Shown here piece by piece: positions 37,142-46,648 of a DNA stretch of 64,000 nucleotides. Position 1 is the first letter of the stretch; each line of letters starts with the position of its first letter. Source of the DNA: CAVTYH01 sp963738835 (GTDB lineage Bacteria > Planctomycetota > Planctomycetia > Pirellulales > JADZDJ01); assembly GCA_963738835.1 (NCBI GenBank), contig CAVTYH010000001.1:310001-374000 (forward strand). Reading direction: 5' to 3'. A program made the translations under genes and the position numbers. The notes beneath the pieces were generated by a model. That model saw only the letters and a program-made list of their open reading frames with translations, did not search any database and was not told where the DNA came from.

Positions 37142-40042
37142 TCAGCTGACCGTTTTAAGGCCGAATTTATCTTCTGACGATGTCGGCTGGGATTCGTCGT
37201 CTTCGGCGGTCGGCAAACTTGCCAACCACGGTTGCCAATCTTCGGCGCGTTCGGTGCCCAGGCGGCCGGAAAGTTGCCGCAGGGCGGCGAGCGCTTCGCG
37301 TTGCAAATCGGGCTGCGGACCGGCGAACATTTCCAGCAGCACTTCCACGCCAATGGACCAACCGCAATTGCCAAGAATGCGCATGGCTTTGATCCGCCGT
37401 TGCAACGGAGCGGTTGCGTTGCGAATGACCGGGATGATTTCGTTTCGCGCCACTTCGGCAATCGCTAGCGGCGGTACTGTTGGCGGCCCGAAGCTTGCCG
37501 TCGCAGCCCAAGTTTTCCATTGGCTTTCGAACTCCGCCAGGCTGCAACCGCACGCTTCTTGCAATGCGACCTCGAATTTGCGAATCTGTCCCGCTGCTTG
37601 CCACAGTCGCTGGAATTGCTGCTGCCGCTCGGGCGTCGCATCATTGCCGCAGAAATAATCCATGAGCGACAGCCACTGATTGGTCCTGCGCAGGTTGCGC
37701 TCATAGTTTTCCGGCAAGGCATTCTTGGCGGCGCTCGTGGCCGTAGAAATGAGGCGACGACGAAAGACTTCCGCCAACGGCAAGAGCGAACCCTCGGCCG
37801 CCCAAACCGCGATGCGACGCCGGCAAGCGTCGATAGCCGTCGGATCCACGGTGCGCGCTACGTAGTTGTGGAGCGCGTATCCTAACCCAAATCCGTAACG
37901 TGGCCACAGCACCGATTGATAGGAGAACAGCGATCGAATGGAACTCAAAAGCGGCCGCAGTTGCTTTCGCATCCCTTCTAACGAGATACAGCCCACATTC
38001 GCCCACGGACCGCAAAACACCGCCGGCATTTCGTTGGTCAGCCCGCGCACCGGCAGGAATTTCTGTGCCGCCGCCGTCGTGGCGAAGATCAACATCTGCG
38101 ACGGCGACAGCGGAGAACACGAAGCACCGATGATTTCGTCTAGCCGTCGCCGACAATCGTCCAGGTGCGCGGCCAACACTTCCGCCGATGGAATCGAGAA
38201 TGCATCTTCTCCCGTAGGGAGAGCATGCTCGGCTCCCTCGCCCTTTGGAAGAGGGTTGGGGTGAGGGTACCCGTCGTTACCATCAACCTGCACCCTCACC
38301 CTGCCCTCCCCCCGAGGCAGAGGATTTTGCAGCGGCAAATCGGTCCAAATCGCCATCGCCCTAACCTGCTCGACTCGTCCTTCACTCGCCGCCGTCTTCT
38401 GAGCCAATTGCTGCGCGTAATCTGAATTCTTTAACCGACGAAGCCTCCAGCGCATCCTCAAGACGAGCAGCAGCCCTAGCCCGACAATCAGAGCAGCGAT
38501 ACAAGCGATACATACGAGGGTCAGCAGGAAAGCGATTAGAAATCCGATCGCGCCTCGGGCGAAGTAGTCGGAACACATCCATCCTCCGACGGTCATCAGC
38601 AACACCACTGCTGCAAGACCTCCGCGACGAGTAAGGCGATTTTGCTTTGCTAGGGCGCCGCGCAACTCATCGCTTGGCAGATGTTCCAACCGACAATCGG
38701 GACACTGCACAAACCTTGCCGCCGGCCCGCGTTTCACCGCTTGCCACCGTTTGCCGCAATCGACGCAGGTTTTCATCTTTCGCCGCTTGCGCATGACGCT
38801 GAACAGGGCGAACGTCAGCACAAATGCCAGAATCAAATAAAACAGACTTCCGCCCGATGAGCCAATACCGCCCAGCTTTCGCAGTTGGCTGCCTTCAAGG
38901 AGGTAAACGGATTGATCGTCGCTTAGGGCTAGCTGAGTCCCGTCAGCACTCACGGCAACTTGGTCTCCAAAAGTTGCGGGCACAGCCCGTAATTGCTGGA
39001 ACGACTCCGCATCCCAAATTTCAATCGTGCCGTCGCCAGCGATTGCCAGTTGGCTTCCGGAACCACAGAAGCCTATGAAACCAACTTCTTTTGAAATGGT
39101 AGTCCGCCGCAAAAGTGTCATGCTGTCGGTATCGTACAGATCGATTTCGGTGCTGGCTGCGGGCGCGGCCGTCGTGATTTCATTGGCGACGGCAAGTTTG
39201 CGACCGTCCGGCGACATCGCAAAATACGTCGTCCGAATCGCCGGGGTCGTTGAGACCAGGCTGATTCGACTGGCGGTTCCCGTGACGAGATCCCATTTCG
39301 CTAATTGTCCTGCAAGTGTAAGCACATAAAGGCTTTGACCATCAGGACTGAACGCCAGATGCCCGGCGCCGAACGGAGCGGACCTACTTCCTGTGGCTGC
39401 CGGATCCAGCGGTTGCAATACAATTTCGGCTACGGACGGATTACGCGGATCGACGATCCTTACTTGGTTCGCAGCCTCGTCAACGATTGCCAATCGATCG
39501 CCGCTTCTTGAAAACTCAACCAAACCTGCCACGGGCCGGCCCACGAAATCGACGGGACCGCAATCGAATTCGCGGCTGCTATCGAGATCAGCGATCTTCA
39601 GCAGCGTTTGAAATTTCGAACCTGGCACCAAGGGCTGAGGGTATTCGATCCTGGCCACTAGCTTGCCATCCGGCGAAATGGTTGGTTCGACGAGCAAATT
39701 GTCGCTGGGAGCACGTAGAGAGTGCTGTTCGCCGGTCGTGGTATCCCAAGCCAGAACCGACCCATCATTCAGGGCGGCAATCGCCCGACTGCTATTGGCG
39801 GTGAGCGAAATCGATTGAATGAATCGCGGTGTAAAACTATCGCGCACTTCAACTACCACCGCCACGCCAATGGCGATCACCGCCATCAGCACCATCAATT
39901 CGGCGATGGTGTAAGCCGCGCGATTGGCTCCGCGGATTGCCACTTCTCGACGAGCCAACAGCGGTATTTGGCCGGTAGCGGCATGGCTCGAAAACGCGGC
40001 TTGAAAAGTATACATAGGTTTACTATACTGCATGCTCGACAT
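37142..40042 (-). CDS. Prepilin-like / WD40 propeller / zinc-ribbon membrane protein
   Basis: 966 aa with an unusual order. Residues 42-66 resemble a type IV prepilin N-terminus (RAAYTIAELMVLMAVIAIGV: Tyr44, Glu48 at +5, hydrophobic helix), but without Gly at -1. About 75-400 form WD40-like blades (AAIAALNDGSVLAWDTTTGE; GHLAFSPDGQSLYVLTLAGQ; YFAMSPDGRKLAVANEITTA; DGTIEIWDAESFQQLRAVPA). TM about 405-425, zinc ribbon CVDCGKRW ... CPDC at about 435-462, then two TM helices to about 545. Residues 573-611 are encoded by an inserted palindromic repeat. The C-terminal about 340 residues are helical, perhaps HEAT-like near the end (IKAMRILGNCGWSIGVEVLL). Role unknown; pseudopilin-type processing is possible. 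Confidence 0.65.
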   Translation of the reverse strand: MSSMQYSKPMYTFQAAFSSHAATGQIPLLARREVAIRGANRAAYTIAELMVLMAVIAIGVAVVVEVRDSFTPRFIQSISLTANSSRAIAALNDGSVLAWDTTTGEQHSLRAPSDNLLVEPTISPDGKLVARIEYPQPLVPGSKFQTLLKIADLDSSREFDCGPVDFVGRPVAGLVEFSRSGDRLAIVDEAANQVRIVDPRNPSVAEIVLQPLDPAATGSRSAPFGAGHLAFSPDGQSLYVLTLAGQLAKWDLVTGTASRISLVSTTPAIRTTYFAMSPDGRKLAVANEITTAAPAASTEIDLYDTDSMTLLRRTTISKEVGFIGFCGSGSQLAIAGDGTIEIWDAESFQQLRAVPATFGDQVAVSADGTQLALSDDQSVYLLEGSQLRKLGGIGSSGGSLFYLILAFVLTFALFSVMRKRRKMKTCVDCGKRWQAVKRGPAARFVQCPDCRLEHLPSDELRGALAKQNRLTRRGGLAAVVLLMTVGGWMCSDYFARGAIGFLIAFLLTLVCIACIAALIVGLGLLLVLRMRWRLRRLKNSDYAQQLAQKTAASEGRVEQVRAMAIWTDLPLQNPLPRGEGRVRVQVDGNDGYPHPNPLPKGEGAEHALPTGEDAFSIPSAEVLAAHLDDCRRRLDEIIGASCSPLSPSQMLIFATTAAAQKFLPVRGLTNEMPAVFCGPWANVGCISLEGMRKQLRPLLSSIRSLFSYQSVLWPRYGFGLGYALHNYVARTVDPTAIDACRRRIAVWAAEGSLLPLAEVFRRRLISTATSAAKNALPENYERNLRRTNQWLSLMDYFCGNDATPERQQQFQRLWQAAGQIRKFEVALQEACGCSLAEFESQWKTWAATASFGPPTVPPLAIAEVARNEIIPVIRNATAPLQRRIKAMRILGNCGWSIGVEVLLEMFAGPQPDLQREALAALRQLSGRLGTERAEDWQPWLASLPTAEDDESQPTSSEDKFGLKTVS
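38208..38323. repeat. Palindromic repeat inserted in-frame in a coding region
   Basis: Contains a hairpin TCTCCC-GTA-GGGAGA (38208-38222) and inverted arms GAGGGTTGGGGTGAGGGT (38251-38268) and ACCCTCACCCTGCCCTCC (38292-38309). Translated on the minus strand it gives the phrases NPLPRGEGRVRV and PHPNPLPKGEGA. A related copy lies at 40909-40942. Confidence 0.65.
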
Positions 40043-40359
40043 GGTCTGCCCGCAAGGGTCGCCCGATCAAGTTTAGGAGACGATCAGCAGGATGAAAACA
40101 ATCTTTGCTCAGCCCCAGCGTGATGGAAGGCCAATCTGCTCGAAATCGGCTCCGACGGTTTTCGCACCGTTTTTCACGGTTTTCCGCCGTTTCTGTCGGT
40201 TTATGCCCGTTTCCACGGTTTATCCCGTTTTTAGGAATTTTTCGATCGAGGCTCTCATCATCGAGGCTCACCGAAGTGTTATTGCTAGACAATTCATTTG
40301 GCGGCGGTTACGTTGAATGTCATCCGGGCGCTGGGTCTTTCTGTGCGAGGGAAATATCT
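40043..40359. promoter_or_regulatory. Divergent intergenic region with phased T-tracts
   Basis: Nine T-tracts start at 40159, 40170, 40180, 40190, 40200, 40210, 40219, 40228 and 40238, a mean spacing of about 10 bases. They are embedded in degenerate CCGTTT/CGGTTT units. Such phasing with the helix turn produces intrinsically bent DNA. It lies between the leftward WD40 gene and the rightward molybdenum hydroxylase genes, so it could organise either promoter. Confidence 0.55.
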
Positions 40360-40845
40360 ATGGGCGCGACGTTCACGGTGATCGTCAACGGCCAAAAGCG
40401 ATCGGTCACCTCCGATCCGGCCAGGCCGCTGCTCGATGTGCTGCGTGAAGATTTGCAACTGACCGGCACTCACTACGGCTGTGGCGAAGCCCGTTGCGGA
40501 GCATGCAGCGTGCTCGTCGATGGCAAGCGCGTGTTTTCTTGCAAAACGGCGATTGAAGATGTGGCCGGCAAACAAGTCCGCACCATCGAAGGACTCGCCG
40601 ACGGCGACAAACTGCATCCCGTGCAGGAAGCGTTCGTCGAAGAAAACGCTTTTCAATGTGCCTATTGCACCTCGGGCATGATCATGTGCGCCGTTGGGCT
40701 GCTGGAAGAAAATCCCAAGCCGACCGACGCGCAAATTGTGGCCGGCATGAATCGCAACATCTGCCGCTGCTGCAGCTACGTGAAAATCGTTAACGCGGTG
40801 CGCCGCGCGGCTGATCATCACACCGTTGCAGCGGGAGGGAGGTGA
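40360..40845 (+). CDS. Molybdenum hydroxylase 2Fe-2S subunit
   Basis: 161 aa from ATG at 40360; the open frame extends upstream through the T-tract region but that part is not protein-like. The N-terminal ferredoxin-like cluster is GTHYGCGEARCGACSVLVDG ... FSCKT and the second helical cluster is QCAYCTSGMIM ... NRNICRCCSYVKI. These are the two 2Fe-2S motifs of xanthine oxidase-family small subunits (IorA/CoxS/YagT type). It passes electrons from the molybdopterin subunit encoded just downstream. The stop overlaps the next start, so the two genes are coupled. No FAD subunit gene is present, as in isoquinoline-1-oxidoreductase-type enzymes. Confidence 0.93.
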   Translation: MGATFTVIVNGQKRSVTSDPARPLLDVLREDLQLTGTHYGCGEARCGACSVLVDGKRVFSCKTAIEDVAGKQVRTIEGLADGDKLHPVQEAFVEENAFQCAYCTSGMIMCAVGLLEENPKPTDAQIVAGMNRNICRCCSYVKIVNAVRRAADHHTVAAGGR

Positions 40846-43180
40846 TGGCGATGTCAAACAGACAATTACTTGTCAATCGAATGAATCATGAAACCGATGT
40901 CGCGACAGCCCCCTCACCCCAGCCCTCTCCCCGAGGAGAGGGAGCACGTCTGGCAACTGTGTCGCAGGCTTTCACAAATGACGACGGTATAACGCTGGCC
41001 GGCTTCGTGAATCCGGCCGATATCGCTTACGACGAGCCGGTGGACCGCGTCGAATTCAATTTCGGTCTGAGCCGCCGCACGTTTGTGCAAATGCTGAGCG
41101 CCGGTTTGATGATCGCCGTCGGCGAAGTGCCGCTCTCGGCGCAAGATCAGGGTGGTGGCAAGAAGGGCGGAAAAGGCGGCCGCGGCGGCGGATTCGGCGG
41201 CGGACCACCGGCAAAACTGGCCGCCCGCCTGCACCTGGGCAAAGACGGCAGCGTGACCGTGTTCACCGGCAAAGTGGAATGTGGACAGGGCGCGCGGACG
41301 GAACTTGCCTTGGCTGCCGCGGAAGAGCTGCGCGTGCCGTTCGACAAAATCACGATGGTCATGGCCGACACGGCTCTGGTGCCCGATGACGGCATGACCG
41401 CCGGCAGCGGCACAACCCCGCGCACGGTTCCAGCCATTCGCCAGGGGGCTGCGACGGCGCGAAAGCTGTTGATTGATTTGGCGAGAAAAGCCTGGAACGT
41501 GGACGCCGGCGAACTGGAAGCGCGCGACGGCAAAGTGATTCACAAAGCGAGCGGTCGCGAGCAAAGCTACGCCGAGTTGGTATCGTCGGAAGAAGCAGCC
41601 AAGGCGTTTGGCAATTCCGCGCCGGGAAGAATCGATCTGCCCGGCGGCACCGATTGGAAAGTGATGGGCGTGCCGACGCCGCGTCCCAATCGCCGCGATT
41701 TGGTGACCGGCAAGCATCAATATCCGTCCGACATCATTCGACCCGGCATGATGTACGGCAAAGTACTGCGGCCGGCTTATTTTGGATTCGGGTCGAAGCC
41801 GGGAAAATTGAAATCGGTCGACGTGAGCGCCGCCAAAGCGATGGAGGGAGTCATCGTCGTGCAAGATGGCGACTTTGTGGGCGTCGTAGCGCCAACCTCG
41901 TATCAAGCGACGCAGGCCATCGAAGCGATTGCGCCAACCGCCCAGTGGGAACAGCCGCCGCACGTGGCCAGCAAAGAGATGTTCGAGCATTTGGAAAAGC
42001 GAGCCCGCGGCGGGATTCCGGCCAATCCAAATGCCGACGCGATGGCATCGGCGGCGAAAACGCTGAAGCAAACATTCCACGTGCCATATGTGCAGCATGC
42101 GCCGATGGAGCCGCGTTCCCAAGTGGCCGAATGGGATGGCGACAAAGTCACCGTCTGGACAGCCACGCAAGGTCCGTTCCGAGTGCGCGGCGATGTGGCC
42201 CGCGCGCTGCAAATGCCGGAAGACAAAGTTCGGGTAATCGTACCCGACTTTGGCGGCGGCTTCGGCGGCAAGCATTCCGGCGAGTCGGCCGTGGAAGCGG
42301 CTCGGCTGGCCAAAGCGGCCGGCAAGCCGGTGCATCTGCAATGGACTCGCCCCGAAGAATTCACCTGGGCGTACTTCCGACCTGCGGCGCTCATTAAGGC
42401 CGAGGCGAGTTTAGATGCCGACGGCAAACTCACGAGCTGGTACTTCGTGAGCGTGAATGCCGATCAGTCAGAATTACAAGCGCCGTATCGCGTGCCCAAC
42501 AACAGGGCACTGTCGGTGCCGTCGGAAGCTCCGCTGCGTCACGGCTCGTATCGGGCACTCGGATCAACCGGTCACACCTTTGCCCGCGAGGCGTTCATGG
42601 ACGAGTTGGCAGAAGCGGCCGGCAAAGACCCCGTGGAATTCCGCTTGGCTCATCTGGACAACTCGCGCATTCGCGTTGTGCTGCAAGAAGCCGCGCAGCG
42701 ATTCAATTGGGAAGGCCGTCGAGCGAAGAAGGAACCCAACGTTGGCGTCGGTGTGGCGTGCGGCACCGACAAGGGTTCGGTCGTGGCGGCGTGTGCCGAA
42801 GTGGAGGTCGATCCGAAATCGGGCCAGATCAAAGTGCGAAAAGTGTCCGAAGCGTATGAATGCGGTGCGATCGTGAATCCAGAAAACCTGCGGACGCAAG
42901 TGCAAGGCGCGATTGTCATGGGACTGGGACCGGCGTGCGCGAGGAGATGAAGTTTGAAAATGGGCAGATGCTGAACGCGGCGTTTTCGAAGTACCTGGTG
43001 CCACGATTTGACGACGTGCACGAGATTGACATCAGCTTGATTAATCGGCCGGAGCAGCCCTCGAACGGCGCCGGCGAGACGCCAATCATTGCCATTTGCC
43101 CGGCGATCGCGAACGCCGTGTTCCATGCCACTGGCCAGCGGTTGCGATCGATGCCACTGAAATTGGAGGCGACGACCTGA
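40842..43180 (+). CDS. Molybdopterin-binding hydroxylase large subunit, Tat-exported (one frameshift)
   Basis: About 779 aa once one base is restored at about 42936 (GAIVMGLGPA-REEMKFENG). A twin-arginine motif LSRRTFVQMLSAGLMIAVGE lies at about 75-95 after a long leader, part of which (22-34, SPQPSPRGEGA) comes from an inserted repeat. The family features are GKVECGQGARTELALAAAEE, VPYVQHAPMEPRSQVAEW, the molybdenum-site PDFGGGFGGKHSGESAVEAA and GVGVACGTDKGSVVAACAEV. A Gly-rich linker (QGGGKKGGKGGRGGGFGGGP) follows the signal. It resembles IorB-like aldehyde or N-heterocycle dehydrogenases; the substrate is unknown. The Tat motif implies a periplasmic location. Confidence 0.9.
40909..40942. 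repeat. Palindromic repeat copy inside the hydroxylase gene
   Basis: CCCTCACCCC precedes a perfect 8-bp hairpin, CCCTCTCC (40923-40930), loop CCGA, GGAGAGGG (40935-40942). It is read in frame as SPQPSPRGEG. Related to the element at 38208-38323. Confidence 0.65.
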
Positions 43181-43201
43181 TATGCGGTCGGTGGTGCAGC
43201 C

Positions 43202-43816
43202 ATGATTGGTGCAATCGTTTTGGCGGCCGGCAGGTCGAGCCGTATGGGAACGCAAAAGCTGCTGTTGCCGCTGGGCAGCAGCACGGTGATCGGGATGGTT
43301 GTTGATCAGTTTCTCGGTGCGAGAGGCGCCGAAATCGAAATAGTAAATGTCGTGGTTTCCAATCATGCTGGCAGTGGCGAGGCGATCGCCAAAGCGCTGG
43401 CGGGTTGCTCGATTACGATCGTGGAAAATCCTGATCCGCAGGCGGAGATGCTGAGCTCGGCGCGCTGTGGATTGAAAGCACTGTCGGCCGATTGCGAAGC
43501 CGCGATTGTGGCACTGGGCGACCAGCCAGCGGTCCGGTCTGAATTGATCGACCAGCTGGTTGCGGCCTTTCAGGCCAGCGGGAAAGGGATTGTCGTCCCG
43601 GTTCACGGCGGAAAGCGCGGGCATCCATTGCTGATCGCAGCGCGCTACTTTACCGAAGTGCAAGAGTCCTATGACAGCATCGGCTTGCGCGGCCTGATCA
43701 AAGCGCATCCAACAGATATCTTCGAAATCCAATGCGACAACTCTGCCGTTCTTGATGACGTCGATGTTCCCGCCGATTACTTGCGCGAGCTAAACAGGCA
43801 ACCGCTGCGTGGCTAA
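43202..43816 (+). CDS. MocA-like molybdenum cofactor nucleotidyltransferase
   Basis: 204 aa. The N-terminal nucleotide-binding signature is IVLAAGRSSRMGTQKLLLPL; further family residues are NPDPQAEMLSSARCGLKAL, AAIVALGDQPAV and KRGHPLLIAARYF. MocA-type enzymes add CMP (MobA: GMP) to molybdopterin, giving the dinucleotide cofactor used by xanthine oxidase-family hydroxylases. It lies 21 bp after the hydroxylase large subunit in the same direction, which fits that job. CMP rather than GMP specificity is inferred from the context. Confidence 0.85.
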   Translation: MIGAIVLAAGRSSRMGTQKLLLPLGSSTVIGMVVDQFLGARGAEIEIVNVVVSNHAGSGEAIAKALAGCSITIVENPDPQAEMLSSARCGLKALSADCEAAIVALGDQPAVRSELIDQLVAAFQASGKGIVVPVHGGKRGHPLLIAARYFTEVQESYDSIGLRGLIKAHPTDIFEIQCDNSAVLDDVDVPADYLRELNRQPLRG

Positions 43817-43818
43817 TC

Positions 43819-43843
43819 AGCCCGCCAGCAATGCTAGCGGGCT
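43819..43843 (+). terminator. Hairpin after the hydroxylase operon
   Basis: AGCCCGC, C, AGC, loop AAT, GCT, A, GCGGGCT form an interrupted 10-bp stem directly after the mocA-like stop. Only a short TTCG follows, so termination may be Rho-dependent or weak. Confidence 0.45.
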
Positions 43844-44107
43844 TCGCATCCTGGGAGGCTGGCGATTGGCGGCAATTTGCTGCGACCTTGCCGATCGCGT
43901 CGAATTTGCGATTTCGTCAAAGTCTATCGCTTCGTCTGTCGATACCTGTTTTGCCAATTACCCTCTTGGCTGCGCGCCGACTCTGTCGGCAGCTAGCACC
44001 CGGTAAGCGGCCTGGGGGGAATGACGTGGATCGTAACACGCGACTGGCTTCGTAAGTGCGCCGCACATGCGAACCGGCCGAAATGCTACCACGGGATTCC
44101 TAGAGCA

Positions 44108-46648
44108 ATGAATTACTGCATTCGATTCGGCCGGCGTTTTCTGACGCTGGTGTTCTTGGCGATGTCGGCCGCACTGGCAACAGGCTGTTCTCCGACTCAG
44201 CCGTTCTATTTCTTTGAGGACGGCGATCTGTCGCACTATGTGGGGATGGCCACGAACATTGAGTATCCCGACGTCAAAACGTGCAGTCTGCAAGAGGTCA
44301 ACGATCCACCTGCGCCGTTTACGATTAGCAACTCGAAAGCTCTTGAACCGTGGGATCTTTGCCTAGCCGATGCGGTGCGAATCGCACTGGAGAACGGTAA
44401 GGTAATGCGGTCGCTGGGCGTACGGCTATTCATCACGCCGAACACTGCCCGCACACAAATAACTCAAACGCCCGAAGTGCTGACGCAACAGCCTACGGCT
44501 GCGGTCACGGTGTACGAACCGGCGTTGTTCGAGAGCGATCCGATTTTCGGCGTGGAAGGTGCGCTTTCGGCGTTTGATGCGCAGTTCACATCCAGTTTGC
44601 TCTGGGATAAGAACGATCGACCGCAAAATTTGAATCCGGCATTCAGCCTGATTTCCAATCGCGTATTTCAGCAGGATCTCGGCACGTTTCAATCTGGCAT
44701 CACCAAAACGACTTCAACAGGTGCCGAATTCGGCGTTTTTAGCAACACCATTTACAACTCGAACAATAATGTTCAGCAGCAAACCGGGAGCGATTGGACG
44801 CAGAATATCGAGTTGCAATTCAAGCAACCTTTGTTGCAAGGCGCGGGCAGCCTGTACAACCGAATTGCCGGGCCGTTTGATCCGTTGCGGGGTATCGGCA
44901 CTTACTTGCAGTACGACGGCGTTGTGATTGCCCGCATCCGGACAGATATTCGGCTGGCCGATTTCGAAGCCGGCGTACGGAACTTCGTGTCGGATGTGGA
45001 AAACGCCTATTGGGAGCTTTATTTTGCTTATCGCAACCTTGAAGCCACCAAAACGGGCCGCAACGCCGCACTGCAAACGTGGAAAGAAGTGCATGCCAAG
45101 TACGTGGTCGGCGCCCGGGGCGGCGAAGCCGACAAAGAAGCTCAAGCCCGTGAACAGTACTTCTTTTTCCGTAGCTCGTTGGAAACAGCGCTTGCGGATT
45201 TGTACCGTGCCGAGAACCGGCTGCGATACATGATGGGTTTAGCTGCTACCGATGGCCGTTTGATTCGACCTGTCGACGAACCGACCGATGCCAAAGTGCT
45301 GTTCGACTGGTGCGAAATTCACGCCGAAGGATTGACTCGCTCAGTTGAATTACGTCAACAAAAGTGGCGCATCAAGCAGCGTGAAATGGAATGCATCGCC
45401 TCGAAAAATTTGCTCTTGCCACGGTTGGATGTGTCGGGTCGATACCGGTTCCTCGGTCTGGGTCAAGAGCTGATTCAACAGCCTGGTGACGCCTACAATC
45501 CGACAGTGAATAACGATTCGATCCGCGGAACCGATGCGTTCTCCACTCTTGCCGCCGGCGATTTCCAAGAATGGGAATTGGGCTTGAACTTCAGCATGCC
45601 GATTGGCTTCCGTCAACCATTGGCCGCGGTGCGAAATGCTCAGCTAAACCTGGCCCGTGAGCGGTCGATTTTACAAGATCAGGAATTGGAAGTATCGCAC
45701 CAATTGGCCGATGCTATCCGCGATGTCGACACCAATTACACGCTGGCGCAAACGAATTTCAACCGTCGTGTGGCTGCCGAGCAACAGGTGCAAGCCGTGC
45801 AGGCCGCCTACGAAGCCGGCACAGTCACCCTCGACCTGTTGCTGGAAGCACAGCGTCGTCGATCTGATGCGGAAACTGCCTACTACCGGTCGCTTACCGA
45901 CTACAATAAAGCCATCATGCTGGTTCATTTCCGCAAGGGCTCGTTGTTGGAATACAACGGCGTTTACCTGGCGGAAGGCCCCTGGCCGGCGAAGGCTTAT
46001 TTCGACGCCAAGCGTCGGGCTCGGGCTCGCGATGCTGGTTTGTATCTGAACTACGGATTCACCCGACCTGCTGTCCTCAGCGAAGGTCCATTCCCGCAGT
46101 TCCAGAATACCGACGGCACCTCGGGCCATGCAGAAGGTTCACCGACCGAAGCCACCCCGGAAGAAATCGGGCCGCCGAAACCGCAGCAGGGCATGTCGCC
46201 ACGCGACCGCATGGAACTGCCGTCGCCGGCATTGGAAGGGGCGGTTGAAACCGACGCTGGGCCGCGGCTGATGTCGGCCGGGAATCGACATGCACCGATT
46301 GGGAACACGACCGAAGGAGAGCGAACCGACATTCCACACAACACGCTGAAGCTGAGCGGAATTCCATCCTCCGGTGCACGGTTTAACCGTCCCCAGGACA
46401 AGACTGGCGTTGCCAACAACGATAGCCAAGTACGGCAGGCCACCGCCACGTCAGATACGCCTTTCGACTGGGGTGATTTATCACTCAGCAACTCCGATAG
46501 TAGCGGCGCGAAGGGCTCTCAATCGGGAAGTTCCAGCATCATGAGCACCAGTCAGTGGAAGTCGCCGGGTTCCAGCGAATCGGACACTTCTCAGCCGGCG
46601 GCGACAGAGGATGGGTTAACTTCAGGCTGGAAAAGGGCACGGCACTAG
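44108..46648 (+). CDS. TolC-like outer-membrane lipoprotein with long C-terminal tail
   Basis: 846 aa from Met at 44108 (MNYCIRFGRRFLTLVFLAMS, lipobox ATGC). Two efflux-protein halves: LADAVRIALENGKVMRSLGV ... FVSDVENAYWELYFAYRNLE ... ALADLYRAENRLRYMMGLAA, and QLNLARERSILQDQELEVSH ... AIRDVDTNYTLAQTNFNRRV ... AETAYYRSLTDYNKAIMLVH. After about residue 640 comes a tail of about 200 residues rich in Pro, Ser, Thr and Gly, absent from classical TolC. No pump or adaptor gene lies beside it. It is larger than and not closely similar to the protein at 8897-10328. Confidence 0.8.
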   Translation: MNYCIRFGRRFLTLVFLAMSAALATGCSPTQPFYFFEDGDLSHYVGMATNIEYPDVKTCSLQEVNDPPAPFTISNSKALEPWDLCLADAVRIALENGKVMRSLGVRLFITPNTARTQITQTPEVLTQQPTAAVTVYEPALFESDPIFGVEGALSAFDAQFTSSLLWDKNDRPQNLNPAFSLISNRVFQQDLGTFQSGITKTTSTGAEFGVFSNTIYNSNNNVQQQTGSDWTQNIELQFKQPLLQGAGSLYNRIAGPFDPLRGIGTYLQYDGVVIARIRTDIRLADFEAGVRNFVSDVENAYWELYFAYRNLEATKTGRNAALQTWKEVHAKYVVGARGGEADKEAQAREQYFFFRSSLETALADLYRAENRLRYMMGLAATDGRLIRPVDEPTDAKVLFDWCEIHAEGLTRSVELRQQKWRIKQREMECIASKNLLLPRLDVSGRYRFLGLGQELIQQPGDAYNPTVNNDSIRGTDAFSTLAAGDFQEWELGLNFSMPIGFRQPLAAVRNAQLNLARERSILQDQELEVSHQLADAIRDVDTNYTLAQTNFNRRVAAEQQVQAVQAAYEAGTVTLDLLLEAQRRRSDAETAYYRSLTDYNKAIMLVHFRKGSLLEYNGVYLAEGPWPAKAYFDAKRRARARDAGLYLNYGFTRPAVLSEGPFPQFQNTDGTSGHAEGSPTEATPEEIGPPKPQQGMSPRDRMELPSPALEGAVETDAGPRLMSAGNRHAPIGNTTEGERTDIPHNTLKLSGIPSSGARFNRPQDKTGVANNDSQVRQATATSDTPFDWGDLSLSNSDSSGAKGSQSGSSSIMSTSQWKSPGSSESDTSQPAATEDGLTSGWKRARH

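Noticed and set aside
40023..40292. 89-aa minus ORF through the phased T-tracts
   Set aside because: It overlaps the start of the WD40 gene; its Lys/Asn/Arg-rich middle is just the translation of the periodic tract.
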